The position numbers were made by a program, and so were the translations under genes. From the NCBI RefSeq assembly GCF_040581485.1, contig NC_090129.1, positions 23,938,764 through 24,002,763 of the forward strand: a stretch of DNA of 64,000 bases. The letters run 5' to 3'. The notes beneath the pieces are model-generated. The model did no database searches. It had not been told where the DNA came from and saw only the letters and a program-made list of their open reading frames with translations. This document shows positions 11,333-24,529 of the stretch, piece by piece. Position 1 is the stretch's first letter, and each line of letters starts with the position of its first letter. The DNA is from Linepithema humile (taxonomy: Eukaryota > Arthropoda > Insecta > Hymenoptera > Formicidae).

Positions 11333-12299
11333 TCGGTGTCCATCGCCAAGAGCAACTGGTCGCGCAAATGCGAGAACATCGGTCGGCGTCAATTATTCAG
11401 GTAATTCGCTGAACATTGGCGGTCCAATGACTGGCGGCCGAATTTCTTTTTGTCACTCGATAGCGCGTTTCCACGTGTTTTCTCGCCGTATCGACGCGAC
11501 GCGGTACACTCGTATATTTACGAGATGTCCGAATATTTTGTGGAAAACGCAATTAGCGTCCTGTGCGTTACCATTGTTTCAAATCAGCTCCCGTGTGCTT
11601 TTTTTACCGTGTCTCTTGATTAGCCTTTATTTAACGCCGATGTAGCGCAATTTTCACTTTTAATAATGAGTGATAAAACGAGATTTTTTTCTATTGATAT
11701 TGATTACACTTGATGTTTTATGACATGTGCATTAAATATACTTTATGATGATGAATCAAAGTTTATGCAAAATTGATATTAAAAATAAGCGTTTATTATA
11801 AAAATTTTAAATAGTTCATCTTTTTATAGAATCTTAATTTTTTTAAAGATCTTTTCTCTGGAAAGATGCAGCATAATTTTAAGCTCGTTATCTTCAAAAA
11901 AGGTTTGACATCCTTCACACGTAGAATTAAATATGCATTCGAAGATCCACTAAGAGATCTGGGAAAATCTGGATTGTATAGAAAATATAGTAAGACACAT
12001 TTTCCTAACAATGACGAGCTTAATTCAGTAATTTCGCAATTAAAAAATTTTTTTAAGAAATCAAAAAACTGAAAGAAATGTCTTGAAAAAATTGGTAGAA
12101 AAATAAACTATTATTTAAATTTTTATACTTTTTTAATAATAATTTTAGAAAATTTTGTATACAAATCCTCTTACAAAAGTATCAGTGAGTCTGAAAAATA
12201 TTATTTAAAAAAAATTGAATTTTTAAAAATATCCAAAGACCTCGTGAGCTTACGAGCCAAAAGCTTCGCGCGATTCATCTCATAATTTAAGACGAGAGG

Positions 12300-12960
12300 G
12301 GCTTTGAGAGTAACATGCGTGGTTTCGCCGTGTCCTCGTACGATCCTGTGGGATCGTCCATGGGTGCAAGTCGCTCAACATAACAGCCGCTCGTCGGCGG
12401 TGTGTTGGCGTTGGCGGCTTGCACTCTCGCAGCCGCCCGGCTCGCGGTGCTTCGTCGGCACGGCCGTGTGCTATACTTGGGCGCGATGCCGAGATTAAAC
12501 CGTGCACCGGCGCGATTACGATCCCGGCAGTATCCGATTGGTCGCTGCTTCGTCGAACGACCGGGGCGGAGCGAGCGTAATGAGTTTCTAGCTTAGTACT
12601 CTCTCTCCCTCTCTTTCTCTCCCGCTCTGCTCCGCTTCGCTTCGCGCGCGCATTTGCACACACACACATACACACACACACTCTTTCTCTCTTTTACTCA
12701 CTCGCTCGTTTCCTCTCATTCTCTTTGCCCATTTCTTCCTCACTCGTTTTGTTTACGCGCTCACCCCCTGCCCACGCACCCTCTCGCGCTCACACACGAA
12801 CTCGTGTGTTTGCCGTCTCTTCTCTCTGAACGCGCGATGAAACTTATTCGCATATCTCTTTCTTCTCGCTAGCCGCTGCAACATTTTGCGCGCCTCGTTT
12901 GTTGCTGACGCAACGTTCGTACCCCGATGCCGGTTGGCACAGCCGTTATTTGAAGGACTT
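12300..12960. promoter_or_regulatory. GC-rich island with CCAAT and CT/CA repeats; possible unassigned promoter
   Basis: GC- and CpG-rich sequence at about 12300-12590 holds an inverted CCAAT box (CGATTGGTCG, about 12535). It is followed by CT- and CA-repeat blocks at 12600-12740. The composition resembles insect promoter or 5' UTR islands, but no coding exon or convincing donor is attached. It may serve a non-coding transcript or an untranslated exon. Treat as a weak call. Confidence 0.25.
12656..12740 (+). repeat. CA and CT microsatellite
   Basis: A (CA)n block with two interruptions runs at about 12656-12681 and is followed by a CT-rich block. Both lie in the GC-rich island at 12.3-12.9 kb. 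Confidence 0.7.
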
Positions 12961-15900
12961 TTCAATCTTGCGCTATTGAAACTATTTCCGAAAGCTGCTT
13001 GTCACGCAAATTCTGCGTTAATTTCACTTATCACTCTTGATTAAGGAATTACGAGCCAAACGTCAAGCATCGACGCCTCGTAAATCAATAGCGATAGCGA
13101 AACATTAGTTCGGTATCACCGATATTTTCCAAGTACCGATACTTTGTATTCTTGATTTATGTCAACGCGAAACTCGAATCACGTATTGCGATTTATTTAT
13201 CACACGCAATTTTCGAGTTGCGTAGCCAATAAAATTTATTACAAGGGAGATATGAAAATTGTTGTTGGCATATACGTCATCTTGCATTTTCCGTCTATAA
13301 TTTATACGGAAAGAAATCTCCCAGGACTAATTTGTTTATTTTCCTGATATATCGCGCGTTACACCGATGCAGATACTTCCGTTGGATGGTATTTTTTTCC
13401 CCTTTCTAATTGCCCGATCGAATGAGCGGCATTTCACGTATCGATGGCGGCGCGAATTGAAAGTACATCATTTGCAATCACCTGCCGCGCTACGCGCGCA
13501 AAATGATAATTCTTCCGATACGTAATAATACTTCGAACCACGCGTATTAAAAGAAGTTTCTTTAAGACTGTATTTGAATGCGGAGAAAAAAGATACGGAA
13601 TAAGATAAATTTTATTTCAACGTGAGATAAGAAATTAATAAGGATCTAATATAATAATGAGGATAATGAAACGAAAAGGAATAATTCAGCGAGCGCGAGG
13701 TGAATGCAAAGGTACAATGTCTAGAAATACAAGCGGCTGCACCCCGCATCGCGTGGAGCTCCTTTCTTTTTCAATTGTAATGCCTATTTATTGCCAGTGC
13801 GCTCAACCGCGCCGGCGGGGGCTCCTAACAAATTATGCAGAATAACACAGCGTTAATTACGGCCGATTGCGATCGCATGATATGATATTACGAGATGGGC
13901 CTTCGGTTGCCACTGCGCCGGGCAATTTGTGAGCCCGCGTACACACGAACACACAGTGTGCATGCCCATTAGTTTCTTTATACGCGGTCCGCGCGTAATC
14001 GGGCTAGTTGCGCGTACCTATTAAATCCCTCGGTTTGTTTTGTTCGCTTTTTAATGGCCGGGCACGCCGGTACTTCATCCGGAATGACCGCGGCGCCGTT
14101 CCATCGAACGAGATTGAATCGAGCCGCAGATTCCTGATGAGATTTGCGCGAAAAAAGGATTAATACCTCGTTTCCCTCGAATATTCGCTAAGGATATCGC
14201 GCACGGGAATTACGATTCACTTAATGCCACAATTCCCTTTACGCTTCCACCTTCATCCTTTGCTTTTTTCTTGAGATATGAGAGATACAAGCAGTTTCTC
14301 CTATTTTTAGTGAAACGAAAAAATTAAAATACTCCCTGAAATTTCGACGGGAAGGAGAATACTTATAGAATCGAGCGAAATCAGAATTTTGATCAAGGAT
14401 TGAATATCTCTCGATCGCTCGCGAATTATTTTACGCGAGGCAACGCTTCACTGCGGGTTCTTTGCGCCGCGACTCCTGAAAATCGATGTCGACACGACGA
14501 ATTCGTGAAACATTGAAAAGTTCTCGTTGGTGCGCCTCCATTGTTGGCCTAATACGAATGAGCCGGTATCCTTGTCGACTCTACATTCTTCATGAGAATC
14601 GCACTCCACCTAAAATGAACGTGACAAACGCCGAACGTTTGCGATAAAAATATCTATACTCCACGACGATCATTGCGCATCTGTTTTTTTTTTCTAATTC
14701 GCAAGAAAATGGCAAAGTTCGATAAATATATGCGAAATCCGTCCACGGAGCTGCAAAATTGAGACCGCGATAACTCTTGCGAACGTTAGAATCTGATTGA
14801 ATATCTCGCTCAAGGTTTCAGCGGAGCGAGGAGAGCTCATAATTGCGAGGGTGGTACAAAAGGACGAAGGCATATCCGTCCGCCGACTAAATATCCATTT
14901 ACAGTGATTCAACCGATTTCGGGTTAATCATTATTTGATGACGACGCGAGTATGCATTAAAGCTGATTTCTTTCCTCGCGGAATGGCCTCAAACCTCCTC
15001 TCTCCGGTGGCCGGCGGTAGTATCGCATCCAATCTCGGACGACCGCGATCTCCTCCGAAGCTTAGCTCTCGGAGAGCCGGGAGAAAAGAAAACGTTAGGG
15101 GTCTAATCGCGTTAGGTGCTTCGGCTCGCCATGTTGCTTTCTGGTCACGTACCGCCGTAAAACAAAGGAACATTGAGCGAGACCTCACGCAGGATACGCC
15201 CCTTAATATTTAATCCCTCATTATTGGGCCGAAGCCGAGCTTTTGAGACAATTGGCAGTTTTACTAGGCAATAAGATATCGCGAATACGCGGCCGGCCGG
15301 AAACATTACGATCACGCGTGCTGATCACACCAATTCCGGGCAAACCTATTCCGGAGAACAATGCACTATCGATGATAAAATATTGCATCGCGCGAAATGA
15401 AGTCGGAATAAAGTTCATCGAAATTAATAAGTAAGTTCTAAGAGAGTAACGTTGAGTTAAATCGGTGACTGAAGCGAGAAATACATGAGCAGAAGCTATA
15501 TTGATTTTCTAGGCGGTTCAAATATTGATATTTTAATTTACATATTTACATTAATGTTTGAAATAGATTCTTAAATTATTAGAATTGGATTTTGATGACT
15601 TTTCGTGCTTCAAAATAGCAAGCGTACAGCACGCGTGACTGCATTGTCCCCGTAGCGCAGTTACTACGGCACTGTTCTTGACCCAAGAGACCTGCTGTAA
15701 TGAAATTAGAGTTCTCGTTGACTGAGGCGAGGTCCAACGGCCGAGAGCGGTGCAGCTGTTGAAATATCACTGCTTTTGCAAAAGGTGGAACAGCCACTCG
15801 AGCGGTCGGAGAAAGGGAGTCTGGAACGGATAGACCGAGAGAGAAAGAGAGAAAACGCGGGAGAACGAGAGAGAAATTGGTCAAGAGACAATGTGATCGA

Positions 15901-16011
15901 GCACCGGACATAGCGCGATATAATGAAAACATGGCCGCCACGTGAAAATCCCGGATGACTTTGAGCGAAAGTTCTGGTCAAAGTTTTTCCCGTCGTTCTT
16001 TAAAGCAAGCG

Positions 16012-16030
16012 TTTTTTTTTTTTTTTTTTT
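16012..16030 (+). repeat. Poly(T) run of 19
   Basis: A homopolymer T run followed by ATTTCTTC. No element body is recognised on either side. Confidence 0.7.
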
Positions 16031-18596
16031 ATTTCTTCATTGTTAATACTCCGTCGTGATATATTGATCGATAATTAGTAAATGGAGAACTGACAAAATA
16101 TTGAACGTATAAAAAAATTACCTGTTCCGGAATTCTTTTTCCAATTAATTTAGAAAAAATCTGAAAAATCAAGATTGAGTATTAAATAAAATTGACTAAT
16201 ATTTGCGATAAAAAGAGCTACTTCGCACACTCCGCTTTACATGTTTTACGTTCGCGACACGTCGATCGATCGGAGCGAAAATATCGCCAAAGTCCACGAT
16301 TGCTTCGCGATCGCATTGCGGCGTTAATCCGATTTTTCGTTTAGCGGGAAACACACGGCGACTTGTCCTCTCAACTGAGTTTCATGGAGCTCGAAATTAA
16401 ATAGAATTTAATCTCGGAACGCGGTCGCAACGTCCGGAATGCACAGAAGTCTGGTTTACGTCATCCGTAACCACTTAGCGTATTGGAGTTTGATTTATTT
16501 TCCGTGCCAAACTGCCGCCTGGGGAGGGCGGCTACCCTCTCAATGTACTCTATTGTATTTTTATTAAGTCTCGGGCACGTTTCTTTCGCCCTGCACGGTC
16601 GTACCGTATCTCCCTCATACATTTCACCCTCCTATGACGAGATCGTCGGTCGCGCCGGCACGTGTTTTTTAAACGCTTCTGCATCAGAACACGCCAATTT
16701 AATCGTAGAGTCGAGAAAGCTAATCAAGTCCGGGAATATACGGAAATTTTTCGCAAACGATGAAGAAAAGAAACGTCGGTAAAAATTGAAATTATATCGA
16801 AGACAATAATTTTACGCAATAATTTCGACCAACTGAGCGACGTGGCGAATAAATTTTCTCTTTTTCATCTTTTATTTCCTTCGTTTTCCCTTTATCTGCC
16901 GAGCTACGAGCGGCGTGGGTCGTTGAAACTTTTTTTACGGGCGACGTAAGACAAAGTTGAAGACACTCCGCGCCGAGCCAAGCGGACGTAATATTCAATT
17001 AAGTTGCAATTAGCGCTATCTATGTAGAAATGTTTTACAGCAATTGGGAATTTAATTAATCAATTAATTTCTCGACTGCTAATTCGCGGAACGCCAATGA
17101 GACTTTTGGACGATGATTTACACGAAGACATCGCGAGGCGGTGAGGACCGCCGAGATATAAATCCACCGTAACAGATTAATTCCATCGTACCTCGCGAGC
17201 AACGAGTATTTAATCGTACTATGCCATAACGCCGGTTGAGTATAATATTTACGCGCTCCTTAATCTCGTTCAAAACGTAAATGAGTTAGCAGGCGATGTA
17301 CGGTCCCCGAATCCCGTGATGTTAATAGTAAAATAAAGTAAGGAAGAAAACGGATAGCGGTGTGCTTGAAAAATAGGATGCACATTAGGAAATTATTCAC
17401 GACACCGTGAATTCTAAGAGTCATTTTTCCATTTTATTCATCATTCAGATGCTTAATTTTTTCTTATTACTTGTGTTTAATTTAAAGAATATGCAGATAT
17501 CATTTTTCCAGCAAACACAATGCGTCTCTCCGAAAGTGTAACAATTATCTCGGCCGGTGAGCGTCGCGTAATGATTGAAAAATCGTGAACGACTTCTCAG
17601 GCGGCCGGCTTGCCAGCGGAAATTAAGCATTCTTTTATCTCCTCGCGTCTCAACTCGGTGTTGCTCTTAATCAATCAAAAAATCATGAAGAAATGAATTA
17701 GGTAGTAACTCTCCGAGGGATATTTCGCGCGAGAGAAGAGGGGCTTCGGAACTTTGATCATCACGACCGAAAAAAATGTCGAGACCGGCCGGTGCGCGAA
17801 ATTTTACGCACGAGATTTTTCGCCGATCGAAAAGTCCCATTCCGATATCGATCGCGCTCGTTTGCCGTTGAAATTTTCCGGAATCCCGCATCCGCGCGAT
17901 TGTGTCGTGTTTATCAATCGTCAGGGCCGCTGCTGCTTGTACGCGATACGAAAACGTAGCGTCGCGGGAGTGGGCGCGGTAGGAAATCGGCACGCGGCAC
18001 GCGAACCGACTCCGGCGGGGCGGAAGCACCGCCAATAACAATAACAACGGGAGAGGGTAGGTCGGCGTATAAAGGCGAGAGAGAAACGAAGCCGGGGGGG
18101 AAGGAGAGAGAATGCGCTCACGGTGATAAACTCCTCGGTAGACAGAATACAGATCGAAAGTCTGCCGGCTAACCGAGTTATCGTGGCCTCCGCCGAATTA
18201 CTCCTGCACCCGTCTCTTTCCCTCCATTTGGAAAATCCCCTGGTACTAAATAAATGTTTCACTCTGGCCGACTTGCCCGGTATATTTATATGCGGTGTTG
18301 CGGCGGCAACGGCGGCGATGTTATCCCTCCCCCTTGCCGTCCGCCGCTCGCCCCTGCGCAGCCATATGTACTTTCCGCAGGAGGTCTTCTCTCCGGACCG
18401 GGTATCACAGGTAGCGGCGGAAACAACGGCGGCATATAGGTGCTCGCAAGACGTATGGGACTATCGTTTTCCTCGCGTAAAACTTTTCCGCCCCCGACAT
18501 GAATGTTTCAGATCGAACGCCGGTGGTTGCCGCCGTAAAAGGAACGACGATATTAACCCTTTATAGATTAGCCGTAGGTGGTGCTTATCGTACCTC

Positions 18597-18629
18597 TTTT
18601 TTTTTTCTCTCTCTCTCTCTCTCTCTCGA
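18597..18629 (+). repeat. T run and (CT)n microsatellite
   Basis: A short T run leads into about ten CT units, in the spacer upstream of the homeobox gene. Confidence 0.75.
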
Positions 18630-20619
18630 TTCACAATCGTTTACATCGACGCTCGCGATTTACGTGGACGCGGAGCCCTTGAACTTTGCGAGATACCGGC
18701 CCGCGACAACGACGGCCCTACGTCGGTGTAAATCTACGCGCCCACCCCACCCGCGTCCCTCGACGCAAACTTTCCCGCTCCCCTTACCATTGAATGTTGC
18801 AAATACATATTCGCCGACCGAGTTCGCGTCGCAAACTCGTAGGATCTCATAGGGGGGCCCCTTCAGGGCGATTCTCGGTCGACCACGGAGAAGTTTAAAG
18901 TTCCGCAGTCGCGGCGGCACAGAAATCGGGGAAGCCCCGTAGGGAGACGGAAAGTTTCGTCCCGTCCGCCGTATAGTCTAGCACCGAGTAATTCAGAGAT
19001 ACGTCGATTTTCCATTCCAGCTCCGGTGTCCGTGACTGTCCCGCGCATGAATGTTTTAGCGGAGATAAAGTTGCTCCAAAGTGACTCCCGATCGCTTCGT
19101 GCGAGTCCCCGCAAATCCCGCTGTTTCGGCCGGGTAAAATTAATCTCGCCGATCCTGGCGCGATGAGAGCGCGTGAACTCGCGACCACGTGCCAACGATC
19201 TCAATTTAATTCCATCTTTCATTGTTGTAAACAATTGTTTCCTTTAGATCGCTCGTCGTTGATTAAATATTAATAAAAAATTATTTTATTATTTTCATTT
19301 TCTTTTTTTTTTAATATAATAAGAATATCACACACAATTGTCACGGCGCCATTGCCAAGTGAGTGTATGCGAGTGTATGGGTTGCGAATAAGAAAATCTT
19401 GTAAATTGTATTATCTCGTAAATCGAGCATTGAGAAAGGAAAACGGAAGTGGAGCGCCGTAATGTCGGTGTGAGCGCGTAACGAGAGAAAGAACGAGCGA
19501 ATTATTCTCAAGGAGCGCGCTGCATGTTTTAGCATTAAAAAATTGCCGGTTGTGAAAACTGGTTTTGCCAAATTACTTCGTATCTCGGGAAATTGCTTAT
19601 TGTCTAAGAGAATGGTTTCTCGAAAGGGGACGCCTGCTCCCGCGCCTTTGCACTCATTGCGTTCAACGATCGCGAACTGACAAAAGCTCGTAAATGCGAA
19701 ACTTTAAAAATAGATTATATCCATAAAGCGAAGGATCTATTAAAGCGCGGAGTCTTTCTCGACCTTTCGCGATGCACATTTCGCGGCGGCGTATCGCGTG
19801 TTTTCGGACAATGCCCCGTCGTTTCCACGAGTTCGGCGCGCAAATTTGCAGCAGGCGGAAATTAAACTGCTGGAATTTAAATTTTAGTTTCGCAAAATCC
19901 TACCGTCTTCCCATTTTACGCTCGCCCAGCGACAAATCTCTGTCGCCGACAGTCGAACGCCAAATTCCATTAATCCGATCCGAGCGCCCGCGGGCCAGTC
20001 GCTGGCATATGTAACTTGTAACGGAGATCCGTGGCAACCGAATTTACATTCGGCATCCTAATAACGGAACTGGCGACACTTGCTTCCATCCCTCGATATA
20101 CGGTGTGCGATTTCACAACAAGCCAATCGTCCAGACGATGTAGCGTTTTTCTCTCCCTCGGGAGTCGCGGCGAGGATTCATCTCGGGAACGCGAAGTTTG
20201 CACCGCATTAATAAAACAGACAAAACTGCCTTGCGCTCATTATTTTCCGCGTTATTTTTCTGCATAGTTAATTCCACCAGCTGGATGTTTGTGCTTATTA
20301 TGATTTAGCGTTCAGGCGTAAATTAAAGATATGTAGTCGGAGGCTGCAAGTGCTCCTTCCGCTGGTGCTGCCCTGCGATCCCTCGACTAGATTCGCACAA
20401 TACAAAAGGGCCTGAAATCGAGGGGTGTAATCCAGCCCCCCCGCAGACACAGTCGCACGAGCCAATTCCCCGGGGAGACCGCGAGTTGGGGAATCATAAC
20501 AATTTGGGGCACGGCGTAGGTAGGTGTCGGCGCAGTCACGGTTCTCACATGGGTGCGCCGTAACGAAATTGATGTCTCTGTTTCGTATCACGTTCCGCGC
20601 GTAGGCCGCAAAAGGACGC

Positions 20620-20668
20620 GGGGGGGGGGGGGGGGGGAGAGAAAGAGAGAGAGAGAGAGAGAGAGACA
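20620..20668 (+). repeat. 18-nt poly(G) run joined to a (GA)n microsatellite
   Basis: Eighteen consecutive G residues (20620-20637) pass straight into a GA repeat. A G run this long can fold into quadruplexes and is hard to sequence, so its length here may be unreliable. Confidence 0.8.
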
Positions 20669-22727
20669 GCGCGTTCTTTCTGATTATGCCAGAGCGAGGA
20701 CAACTGGGATACACGGGGTCCGAATTCAACCTGGCTTTACGGCGCCTCTCGTGAATCGTCATCGCGTATAATTGTTCACGGCCACCCGTTAGATCGCGCG
20801 GCGTCGCGTTTTCTCCGATTGCACTGTCATACGTTAGCAATCGGTTAATGGAGCCATTACCGCGCGCCAAGATACCCGTAATGCGCGACCACGTGCGACA
20901 CCGATATAATGGCGTCGTAATTATGAGGATGTCTTCTCCCCGTCGCCGAAAAAAATGATTGAAAATTATTGATGGCGAATGACACTTCGTTCCGGCAAAT
21001 TCGCCGTAATCGCATTACATTAACGGCGAAACTTGTGTCATTAGAAAAATCAAACTGGGATAATAATTTCTTTATTCGAGCGCTTTCCCATGCGGGCGCC
21101 GACGTTGGGAATCGGCGGTGCTTTCCACCCCCTTCCCGTCCCCCTGCAGAAGGACGCTCGGTGCACCGGCCCACCCTCCTTCGCTCCAATCAATTATTTA
21201 GCATCGGCGCCGCTCTCCGTTACGAGATAAATATTCTGTCTATGCGTAATACGAAACTACTCGAAACGGCGACAGAGGGTTGACGCGCGAGCGTTCCCAT
21301 CGATTACGTGTGCGCGTAACAACAGTTTCCCGAAGACATCGGGGACCAATCTCGGGCGAACGGCGCGGAACTGCCCTTTGATTCACTCCTTTTGCGAGAA
21401 AGCCGTCAATGTTCATTATACGAGTTCAGAGGAAAAGTGGATCAAGTTCATTTTTGTTAATTGTTAGAAAATCAGTTCTAAAATTGAAGTTGTTCTAATT
21501 GTGTGCCATAGTTTCTTTTAATTTTAACTCAAACATTTGCACGCACTTTAAAATCGCTCAGTGAAAACCGTTCAGTTTTTTGTAATTTATACATGAATGG
21601 GAAAAGGACTTGGTTTATTTTTTCTCTAAATCCCTCATACATGGCTGAGAAAGAGATGTTGTTTTAACGGAGAACTGTCTCGTTGTTAATATTTTGTTGA
21701 AATAACATTCAGATGAATTTTTTCAAAGGATAAACAAAAGTCGTGTTTTTTTTTCAATGTGTCATCGCGACGCGACAATTTCGCGGGTCGGTCGAGAAAC
21801 GCGAGTAGTGATAAAAGTCGGAGAGTTTTGAATAAAAAATGCCGCCTTTCAAGGGCCACGCGTATACGCTTGGTTTTTCACGTCAACACGTCTCGCTGGC
21901 TGCCGCTGGTGAACGGTCAACCCACGTTTTTCTTGTATATCTCGCTTTCCTCTCTCGCTTCTCCCTTTCTCTCTCTTCCACCCGCGCTTTTCACTCGCAC
22001 GCTTTTCGTGCGGGGTTTATACCAGCTCCAAAGGGTAGCATGAATTATTCGGGCGGCGGTGAAAACGTCTAAGTGACACATGGACGCCTGACACTCAAAT
22101 TGATCCTCGATCGGGACGCACAGATCGCGGAGGACGCAACTACGTTGCGATAGTAGTTCTGGAAAGGGACCAATTTTACAGAAGGTGTTGCAGAAATGGC
22201 GGAAGAAGACGAGAGAAAGGGAGCGCGAGGGAAAGAGACGATCGTATGAGGGTAAAGGCCTCGTGCATAATTCGCGAAGTCTCCGCGAAATCGTGTTAAT
22301 CTGGCGTTCCGGATGCGCGGATCAATTTGAATCGAGGACTACGCCCGTCCGATGGTAATAACAATAAATCGTTTTAGCTCGAAAGGCTCGTCGCAAGGAA
22401 GGATAATTTTAGACACGAAGGAGAACGGGATAACTGCGTTTAAAGGTTAATTAAATTAGGCTGCCAGTACCTTCGAGTGCGCCGAGAAAACGCGAGCGAG
22501 CAGCAGGCAACACCTCGCCATAAGCGAGCGCGCGCCTTTTTCCGCGAAAGCAGGTATTACTTTGTGGCATTAACGTCCGCAGCTTGGTCTTACGCGCTCG
22601 TGACGACATTTTTAACGCTCACGTCGCAATATCCATTTCCCAGATGTAACGGCGCGATCGTCTTCGGTTCCGGGTATAAGCGTCGGTAGGTGTTTATTTT
22701 TTTCTCGCACTAATGCACACTTGCGCG

Positions 22728-23246
22728 TACAGAGTGTCTCCATAAATGTTAATTCTATATTTCCGAATAGTTTGTCACTGTAAATTTTTAACACAATAAA
22801 CCGTATTAAAATGTTTTATATCCAAAAAGAAGTCACAATTATTCTATAAATATATGAAAAGATTATTTTGTATTTTTTATTCTCATTAATTATTTATTTT
22901 GTAATTTTAAAGAAACGGAGAGATAAAAATCCTTTTGAAAAAAAAACAAAAAAATAAAAATTTTATTTCACGATTAAAATCGTGCAAGTTTCGTCAAAAA
23001 TATTGTTTTTCGGAAATATAACTAAAAGCAGATTTTTATTATAAAATTTTGAAGTTTTATCCGTTCAATTTAAAATTGGACAATATAAGAAAATTATTAA
23101 TTAAAATTTTTCAATTCTCTTAAGTTTACTTAACAATATATTTCTGGCAGAAAAAAATCGACGTCGAACACAGTATTCTTTCTGAATGCATTTTGATAAC
23201 AACTGAATCGTAGAGATATCGACCTTTTCTTCTGAAACATCCTGTA
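22728..23246. mobile_element. Possible non-autonomous DNA transposon (MITE) remnant with TA flanks
   Basis: The left edge reads TA then CAGAGTGTCTCC. The right edge, on the minus strand, reads TA then CAGGATGTTTCA. The first 12 bases of these imperfect inverted ends agree at 8 positions. Between them lies about 515 bp of distinctly AT-rich DNA inside GC-richer flanks. TA flanks and a short size suggest a decayed Tc1/mariner-like MITE. No transposase motif is seen. The ends are short and diverged, so chance remains possible. Confidence 0.35.
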
Positions 23247-24430
23247 CACATTGTAATGTGCAATGGCTTTCCTGGGGCTTAGATCGTGTAAGTACACAGA
23301 GGCGGCGAACTGGCGTAATAATACGCGTCTTGGCCATTAAAAAAGTGCAAGCTTTGCGAGGCGACGTAATGCAAAAGGCGAGAGAACGTATACCTTAAAC
23401 CGCCGGTCACTTGCTCTATGTGTGCGGCAAATCATTTTGTTGCCGTATTACAGCAGATACCGCAATGTTTATTGCGCAAACGCACCACGGCACGTCGCGG
23501 ATAGCCCTCAAATGAATTGACGATCGAAATATTCTTGCGCAGCGCGGCGCGTTTGCACGTATATCGTCGGTTTATCGGTTTTCTTGGATCGAGTATTGCG
23601 CAAGGCACGCATAAAATTTGTAATACCTCTTCAACCCTCGATTACACGATTTTTCCATTTTCTTCTCGTAGGTTGAATGTATTATAATAATAGAAAGACA
23701 ATTAAATATGTTCACAAATGCAAAATTCACGATTAAAAAAAAAAGGGTTTCAATATAAATTTGACATATTAGAAAATTAATGTATAGCAACAATTCTTTT
23801 TTTTTTATGCACAAGATTACCTTAATTGATCCAGTCTTGCATTCTGCAAGAACAAATTAAATGTCTTTTTACGGTGGAGAAATTTGATATAGTGAACTCA
23901 GTTGTGCAGTTTCTTCGGGAGCACGTTTCCTCTCTCGTTTGGTTAAAGAGGAAAGATATACGTCTTCCCGACGTGGAAAATGGCGGGTCGAGCTTGTCGA
24001 CAGTCACCATTTTAAACGGGCTCATATAAAAGGACGCGCCCGCGCATTTACGCGGGTCGGACAGCCACCCCTACAGGGTGGTGCGACTAATCGATCGTTC
24101 GTAAGGAACTTCCCGGTAAGAGATATCGACCCGCCCCCTGAGAGAAAGATCTTGGCGTGCACCTCGGAGGATAATTAGATGACGTTGAAGACTTGGATAA
24201 CAATGGAACAGGATTATTGGATAATAGGTCATAGCTCGTCGTCGTAGCCTCCCGCGGTCTTCGTTTTGTACTCGGAATTTAGAATTAATAAACGTTGATG
24301 AAAAAAGATACCCTTCTTTTTTTTTAATAGAACGTTTCGCTTATACATTAAAGAGACGCAACTGCTGCTCCTGCATTCTCCTCATGGCGTCCATGATACG
24401 ATAATACGACGGGGCGAATAAACGCGAAGG

Positions 24431-24460
24431 GGAGAAAGAGAGGGAGGAAGGGAGAGAGAA

Positions 24461-24493
<33 letters not shown>

Positions 24494-24494
24494 A
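24431..24494 (+). repeat. GA-rich microsatellite
   Basis: A purine tract of GGA and GA units ends in a clean (GA)n block, about 1.5 kb upstream of the homeobox start codon. GA repeats upstream of insect developmental genes can bind GAGA-type factors, though nothing here proves that. Confidence 0.75.
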
Positions 24495-24529
24495 AACAGT
24501 AAGAATATTCTTCGTAATTAAGTCCCGCC

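Noticed and set aside
11796..12072. Overlapping short frames on both strands (68 and 71 codons), possible transposon fragment
   Set aside because: The peptides match nothing I recognise, and no terminal repeats or target duplications are seen.
18123..18566. 147-codon plus-strand frame in the spacer
   Set aside because: No recognisable domain; it lies in GC-rich non-coding DNA with competing frames on both strands.
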